NCBI RefSeq assembly: GCF_003352185.1 | Contig: NZ_CP029608.1 | Coordinates: forward strand, 2,790,001-2,854,000 | DNA from: Pseudomonas kribbensis | Lineage (GTDB): Bacteria; Pseudomonadota; Gammaproteobacteria; Pseudomonadales; Pseudomonadaceae | Direction of reading: 5' to 3' | Length of the DNA: 64,000 bases | In this document: piece after piece, positions 60,227-64,000 of the stretch | Numbering within the stretch: the first letter of the stretch is position 1 | Layout of the letters: every line of letters starts with the position of its first letter | The notes under the pieces: model-generated | The model's database searches: none | Seen by the model: only the letters and a program-made list of their open reading frames with translations | Told to the model about the DNA's origin: nothing | Translations under genes and position numbers: made by a program

Positions 60227-60922
60227 TTACGATGGCTTGGGGCAGGTGGAACGCAACCCATCGATGTGTTCCATCAAACCATCAGGAATGCTCTGCCACA
60301 TCGGATCAAGTATGAAATCAACGCCTTCTCGGCGAGCCATCTTCGCCGCAGGTACAAAGTCAGCGTCACCCGCAATGAGGACAATCTGATCGACCTGTTG
60401 CTTGAACGAAAGCGATGCGACATCGACGCCGATTCTCATATCCACGCCTTTTTGCCGCGTGTCTATGCTGACATCGGCCTCAGTCAAGTCTGATATCTGA
60501 ATTTTGCCCTTGAGCAGATCGGCGATTCTTGCGGGTTTGATTGTCCATTTCACATCTTTTGACAGATGCCCCAGACGCAATGCCAACTTGCGTTTGCTTC
60601 GCAACCGAATGTGCAGCTCTCTACGAAAAACTGCCTCTCTGGATTTAGAGAAGTCCACGAGTTTTTTCGTTATCGGGTTGTGTTGCTTGGTGTCCAGGGG
60701 AGGGCAGTCGTAGAAGAAAATCCTGTAAAGCTCCTTTCTGGGACGTTGCTGTGGCCCTGAAGGCAAGCCACTTTGGCCAGAAAAGGTTCTGGACATCAGG
60801 TGAGCCGTTGCCCATCGATGTACGAGATCGGCAGCGCGTTCGGCATTGAATGCGTTGTGAGGCTCAATCCTTCGAAATCGCTTGATGAAGTAGGCGCCGT
60901 CAACCAGAACCGCTGTGGGCAT
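60227..60922 (-). CDS. NYN-domain (PIN-like) putative RNase
   Basis: A 231-residue LabA/NYN-domain protein. Acidic metal-binding residues are in VLVDGAYF (Asp near residue 8) and IAGDADFVPAAK (two Asp near 185), with a further Asp in DPMWQSIPD; such layouts are those of PIN-like nucleases. A structured hairpin lies just upstream of its Shine-Dalgarno. Start ATG at 60922 with AGGAAG upstream. Target RNA unknown; could be a housekeeping or defence-related nuclease. Confidence 0.78.
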   Translation of the reverse strand: MPTAVLVDGAYFIKRFRRIEPHNAFNAERAADLVHRWATAHLMSRTFSGQSGLPSGPQQRPRKELYRIFFYDCPPLDTKQHNPITKKLVDFSKSREAVFRRELHIRLRSKRKLALRLGHLSKDVKWTIKPARIADLLKGKIQISDLTEADVSIDTRQKGVDMRIGVDVASLSFKQQVDQIVLIAGDADFVPAAKMARREGVDFILDPMWQSIPDGLMEHIDGLRSTCPKPS

Positions 60923-60934
60923 ACGTTCTTCCTG

Positions 60935-60998
60935 AAAACAAAAACGCCCAAGGGTTTGGCACGTCCTGGATGGTTAGGACGGCTTACTGCCTTGGGCG
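60935..60998 (-). promoter_or_regulatory. Leader hairpin with T-run ahead of the NYN gene
   Basis: Minus strand: a 9-bp outer stem CGCCCAAGG / CCTTGGGCG (60945-60953, 60990-60998) encloses a second 6-bp stem (CGTCCT / AGGACG) and is followed by TTTTTGTTTT, then the Shine-Dalgarno of the NYN gene. It looks like an intrinsic terminator/attenuator placed in the gene's own leader. Confidence 0.7.
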
Positions 60999-61011
60999 GG
61001 ATGTGGGCAGA

Positions 61012-61212
61012 TTAGGGAGAGATGACAGTGTCGTCAATCGTGCCATCTTTGTTTTTGATCAAGGACTAGCCATCAATCCTGTATGTGCTCTTGATTTTGT
61101 CGATGAGCAGTGAGGTAGAAAGATAAAGCCTAAGGATTTGGCCCACAAGCCAGCGCTTTCTGACGTATTTGTAGGTTTTTGCGCTAGGGGTTGTAGCTTG
61201 AAGGAGTGGGTA
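61012..61212 (-). pseudogene. Decayed gene fragment
   Basis: Minus-strand frame with protein-like composition: KTYKYVRKRWLVGQILRLYL, STSLLIDKIKSTYRIDG, an in-frame TAG, then SLIKNKDGTIDDTVISP and a stop at 61012. No start codon or Shine-Dalgarno. The coding look of both halves with a single stop between them indicates a broken gene, not noise. Family not recognised. It is more AT-rich than neighbouring genes. Confidence 0.55.
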
Positions 61213-61287
61213 TTAATGCCTTGAGCGGTCATTATCCAAGCGCGCAGTCATATCGATTTGAGTATCTGCAATACAGGGGAGAAGTTG

Positions 61288-61794
61288 ATGCTTGAAGACA
61301 TCCTGACCAAAGGCCTGTCCGTGGTGTTCTGCGGGATCAATCCCGGCCTGTTGGCGGCGGAGCAGGGGCATCATTTTGCCGGGCGGAGCAATCGGTTCTG
61401 GCGCACGCTGCATCTGGCCGGATTCACGCCTGTTGAAGTGGCCCCGGAAAACGACCGCTCGATCCTGCATTATCAATGCGGGCTGACTGCCGTGGTGGAA
61501 AGGCCGACGGCACGGGCGGATCAACTGTCAGCGCAGGAATTCACCGCAGCGGCGGCAGACTTTGAGCACAAGATCAAACGCTTTGCGCCGCGCTATGTGG
61601 CGTTTCTCGGCAAGGCTGCCTATGCCGGTTTGTCAGGGAAAAAAACGCTTGAATGGGGCGCACAGGACACAACATTCGCTGGGGCAAATGTGTGGATTCT
61701 GCCTAACCCCAGCGGTCGCAATCTGGCGTTCAATCAGGATCAACTGGTGACGGCGTATCGAGCGCTTTATCTGGCGTCGAGCGCATCGGGATAA
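61288..61794 (+). CDS. mug: G/U mismatch-specific DNA glycosylase Mug
   Basis: A 168-residue Mug/TDG-type uracil-DNA glycosylase. The active site motif is GINPGL (about 18-23, Asn activates water), and the DNA-insertion motif NPSGRN appears at the C-terminus. FAGRSNRFWRTLHLAGFTP is also characteristic. It excises U or ethenocytosine opposite G. Start at the ATG at 61288 with GGGGAGAAG upstream; an earlier in-frame ATG at 61258 lacks a good signal. Confidence 0.9.
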   Translation: MLEDILTKGLSVVFCGINPGLLAAEQGHHFAGRSNRFWRTLHLAGFTPVEVAPENDRSILHYQCGLTAVVERPTARADQLSAQEFTAAAADFEHKIKRFAPRYVAFLGKAAYAGLSGKKTLEWGAQDTTFAGANVWILPNPSGRNLAFNQDQLVTAYRALYLASSASG

Positions 61795-61902
61795 AGCGCC
61801 GCGTGACTTTCATCAACGGTGCTGTGCGCTCAGGCATAATTCCGCACTGGGCAGCAATCGCCCCAATGGCACCCGGTCTGACGTCCAGGAAACCCGCAAT
61901 TC

Positions 61903-62607
61903 ATGCATTCGCTCCAAACCGCAAACGAGTTCACCGTCCCGTTCGAAAGCCACAAGCTTTACGCCGATACGCTACCGGGCAGTGGTCGCCCGCATTTGTT
62001 CTGTATCCACGGTGGCGGAGCCCGCAGCCGAGAGGTGTTTGCAGACCTGCGGCAGATATTGCACGGGCAGGGCATAGGCTCCACCGCGCTGGACTGCATC
62101 GGGCATGGTCAAACCGGGGGCGTGTTCGCCGAGTCTTCCCTGCACCGGCGCGACCAACAGTCGCTATCGGTCATCGAGCACAGCGGGACCCGGCCGACCG
62201 CTCTGATCGGCATCAGCATGGGTGCCTACAACGCCGTGCGCCTGAGCGAAATCCTGGATGTCCGGATGCTGATCCTGGTCGTGCCCGGGATCTATACCCC
62301 GCAGGCATACAAGGTGCCGTTCGGCCCTGAGTTCTCGGCGATCATTCGTCAGCCCCGCAGTTGGCTGGCGAGCGATGCCTGGGACATTCTCGGTCGATTC
62401 AAGGGCCGGTTGCTGGTGATTGCGGGGGAGCGGGACGAAGTCATTCCGCTGGAAATTCCCGAGCGTATTCTGGCCGCTGCAACTCAGGCACAGGATCGGC
62501 AGTTGTGGGTTGTTCCGGATGCCGGTCATAACGGTTTGTTGCCGCTGGTGTTGCAGAATCCCGAGTGGCTGGCAGCGATCACTGCGGGGCTGGCGTCGAG
62601 CGGTTGA
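61903..62607 (+). CDS. Alpha/beta hydrolase
   Basis: A 234-residue serine hydrolase with HGGGARSREVF (oxyanion loop), the nucleophile elbow GISMGAYNA (Ser), VIAGERDEVIPL (acid residue) and PDAGHNGL (catalytic His). No signal peptide, so cytoplasmic. Family has no fixed substrate. Start ATG at 61903. Confidence 0.8.
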   Translation: MHSLQTANEFTVPFESHKLYADTLPGSGRPHLFCIHGGGARSREVFADLRQILHGQGIGSTALDCIGHGQTGGVFAESSLHRRDQQSLSVIEHSGTRPTALIGISMGAYNAVRLSEILDVRMLILVVPGIYTPQAYKVPFGPEFSAIIRQPRSWLASDAWDILGRFKGRLLVIAGERDEVIPLEIPERILAAATQAQDRQLWVVPDAGHNGLLPLVLQNPEWLAAITAGLASSG

Positions 62608-62704
62608 GTGCAAGCCTGTGAGGGCCGTCTGATCTTCCATCCGTGCGACAGGAATCGTCTATCGTCATGAAGATCAACACATGGCCACGATCAGGGAGCT
62701 GATC

Positions 62705-63202
62705 ATGAGTCGTCAGGAAGACCTCAACGTTATCTGGAAGCGGATATTCTGGATTTTCATCGCCTTGTTGGTGTTGGCGATAGCCGTAACCTACAGCCTG
62801 CCCGACTACAAAGTGCCGTTTATCGTTTGTATCGCCGGCAATGTCGGGGGCTACGTCGGGTTTCATCGGCGACTGTCAATACTTACCGACCCGGAAATCG
62901 AAAACCTCTCCCGATCATGGTTCGCTCTGATCCTGCCTTCCTTCATAGGCGGAATACTGGCGGGGCTCTTGTATCTCTTGTTCCTTTCCGGCGTTATCCG
63001 AGGCGATTTGTTTCCGGTCATCGTGCCGGACGACGATCCGCAGTGTTTGAAGCAAATCTTCAATGACATTTTTTGCCAACATGCGGAAGGGTATGCGGCC
63101 TACGCCAAGTTGCTGTTCTGGTCATTCGTGGCGGGCTTCAATCAGGACTATGTCGTTGACCTGATTGAAAACATAAAGGGCAGCGATAAAAAGACCGACT
63201 GA
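62705..63202 (+). CDS. Hypothetical membrane protein
   Basis: A 165-residue protein with about three to four transmembrane helices (about 13-33, 39-57, 73-98, and possibly 128-145). No recognised motif. The segment FPVIVPDDDPQCLKQIFNDI between helices is periplasmic or cytoplasmic depending on topology. Start at the ATG at 62705 with GGGAGC upstream; an earlier ATG at 62681 lacks a Shine-Dalgarno. Confidence 0.65.
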   Translation: MSRQEDLNVIWKRIFWIFIALLVLAIAVTYSLPDYKVPFIVCIAGNVGGYVGFHRRLSILTDPEIENLSRSWFALILPSFIGGILAGLLYLLFLSGVIRGDLFPVIVPDDDPQCLKQIFNDIFCQHAEGYAAYAKLLFWSFVAGFNQDYVVDLIENIKGSDKKTD

Positions 63203-63218
63203 AGCAGAAGAGGGCGGC

Positions 63219-63599
63219 TCAGGGCCGTTTCTTTGAAATGACATCGACCATGTACTGATTCAAATCGCGAAAGTCATTAACGCTCCAGGCGTGCGGCAGG
63301 ATCTTTACACCATTTTCGCGCAAGGTTTTTGGAATCAGGTCGCCGTTCGGACGAAGGATGATCGAGGACACGATAACGCCCGGATAATCACTCAATCGTT
63401 TCTTGAAGGCGGACGTTGTCAGGTCGGGAGTTGGAGGATTGCTTTTTCTGGCCAATGGACCTGTGCCTTTGATATCGGGCCCGTGGCACACGGCGCATCG
63501 CTGTGAATAGAGATTCTTTCCGTTGGTGTTGTCTGCGAAGGAGGGTGCTGTTTGAGTGATGAACAACGTGGTCAGTAAAGCCGTGAGCGATGTTTTCAT
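63219..63599 (-). CDS. Mono-heme cytochrome c, exported
   Basis: A 126-residue protein with a signal peptide (about 1-22) and one heme motif CAVCH (C35, C38, H39). The Met axial ligand is not obvious; candidates lie near QYMVDVIS. KSNPPTPDLTTSAF is typical of class I cytochromes that work with dehydrogenases. Start ATG at 63599; the longer frame upstream is not signal-like. Partner enzyme not in the window. Confidence 0.82.
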   Translation of the reverse strand: MKTSLTALLTTLFITQTAPSFADNTNGKNLYSQRCAVCHGPDIKGTGPLARKSNPPTPDLTTSAFKKRLSDYPGVIVSSIILRPNGDLIPKTLRENGVKILPHAWSVNDFRDLNQYMVDVISKKRP

Positions 63600-63676
63600 T
63601 TTTATAGGTCGATATTGATGAGTTTTGAAGATGAAACGCATCGTGTGCTTCCGAATATGATGCGAGCGACGGACAG

Positions 63677-63874
63677 CTACCCGCCGCTGTAATGAATGAG
63701 CAGGGCGATAAAAACCACAAAAGGTGTGTAAAGCACCAAACCGCCGACGACGAGTGCCCAGCCCCAGGCAAAACCGCTTTCTCCCTTGAAACGGCCGCCA
63801 CTCAGCAATCGCAGCACGAAAACGCCTACCTTGTACGCCAGCAGGTTGAACAAGAAATCCATGATGAAATCCAT
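63677..63874 (-). CDS. Small hypothetical membrane protein
   Basis: A 65-residue protein with two hydrophobic segments (about 5-24 and 37-60) and a Gly/Arg loop between. No family recognised. Lies 77 bases upstream of the cytochrome c gene on the same strand; may be in one unit. Start ATG at 63874; the Shine-Dalgarno is weak, although a GGGAGG lies further upstream. Confidence 0.55.
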   Translation of the reverse strand: MDFIMDFLFNLLAYKVGVFVLRLLSGGRFKGESGFAWGWALVVGGLVLYTPFVVFIALLIHYSGG

Positions 63875-64000
63875 TTTTGATCCGATGCCTCCCTGGGCGT
63901 GCTGGATCTAAAGTGTCAATGCCTTCGCCAACTAACGCTTTGCAGACATTTAGTCGTCCGACTCGCCAGCGCCATGCCACGGAACTTCCTGGAGCGCCCC
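63875..64000. other. Window end, no gene seen
   Basis: 126 bases upstream of the small membrane-protein gene; no coding region or RNA recognised. The upstream gene of this side lies outside the window. Confidence 0.4.

Noticed and set aside
1-64000. Searched for tRNA, rRNA and phage attachment sites
   Set aside because: No cloverleaf, rRNA-like stretch, integrase or attachment duplication was recognised by eye; small RNAs without strong structure could be missed.

Overview
The window is a stretch of a Pseudomonas chromosome, most likely from the P. fluorescens group. This rests on gene families and GC-rich codon use (a DUF6124 protein, a LysR-DoxX-pirin block, a betaine-type catabolic cluster, a MarR-GNAT fusion, DUF2986 and a RAYT-type transposase). 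I could not run a search, so genus is fairly secure and species is not. No rRNA, tRNA, CRISPR array or prophage was seen.

Layout. 1-5.7 kb: an envelope/glycan operon (sialidase-like protein, membrane protein, LtaS-like sulfatase-fold enzyme) facing an MHS-type MFS transporter. 5.7-8.1 kb: a repeat-rich mobile region with one intact Y1 (HUH) REP-associated tyrosine transposase, two nested fragments of its 3' end, three copies of its upstream module, hairpin ends with the core AAAGGGGACAGATTTATTT, and a small AT-rich gene that resembles the DELSEED segment of F1-ATPase beta. 8.1-14.1 kb: DUF6124 with a structured upstream region, RidA, the U32 protein RlhA, an MFS exporter and YddG. 14.2-27.9 kb: a probable betaine catabolism cluster (Rieske oxygenase, MmgE/PrpD protein, LysR; divergently a ProVWX-type ABC transporter, FAD amine oxidase, MFS carrier, DHDPS-family lyase, aldehyde dehydrogenase, GlxA/GbdR-like regulator). 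27.9-35.3 kb: hydrolase, AraC/LysE pair, TrmK, DUF2986, and an AraC-controlled SDR/VOC/saccharopine-dehydrogenase-like operon. 35.3-45.9 kb: a large MscS channel, then a copper/silver efflux operon (CusC, CusB, CusA, CusF-like) next to a short ars operon (arsR, arsC, arsH) that has no arsenite pump. 46-54 kb: small metabolic and regulatory genes, including a putative CDI-type immunity gene whose stop codon lies in one of the dispersed hairpin repeats. 54.1-57.6 kb: vitamin B12 uptake genes (BtuF-like, 2Fe-2S ferredoxin, BtuB-like) behind a cobalamin riboswitch. 57.6-64 kb: LysR/DoxX/pirin, a NYN-domain protein with a strong leader hairpin, a decayed gene, Mug, and several small envelope or hypothetical proteins.

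The catabolic cluster has the parts expected for moving a quaternary amine into the cell (ABC importer), N-demethylating it (Rieske plus FAD enzyme), and finishing through an imine/keto-acid lyase and an aldehyde dehydrogenase. This resembles hydroxyproline-betaine degradation, with a PrpD-fold protein in place of the usual enolase-superfamily epimerase. The most unusual structural signal is the family of AAAGGGGACAGATTTATTT hairpins: they form the ends of the RAYT element, occur as solo copies at gene 3' ends at four further places, and bracket the DELSEED-like mini-gene.
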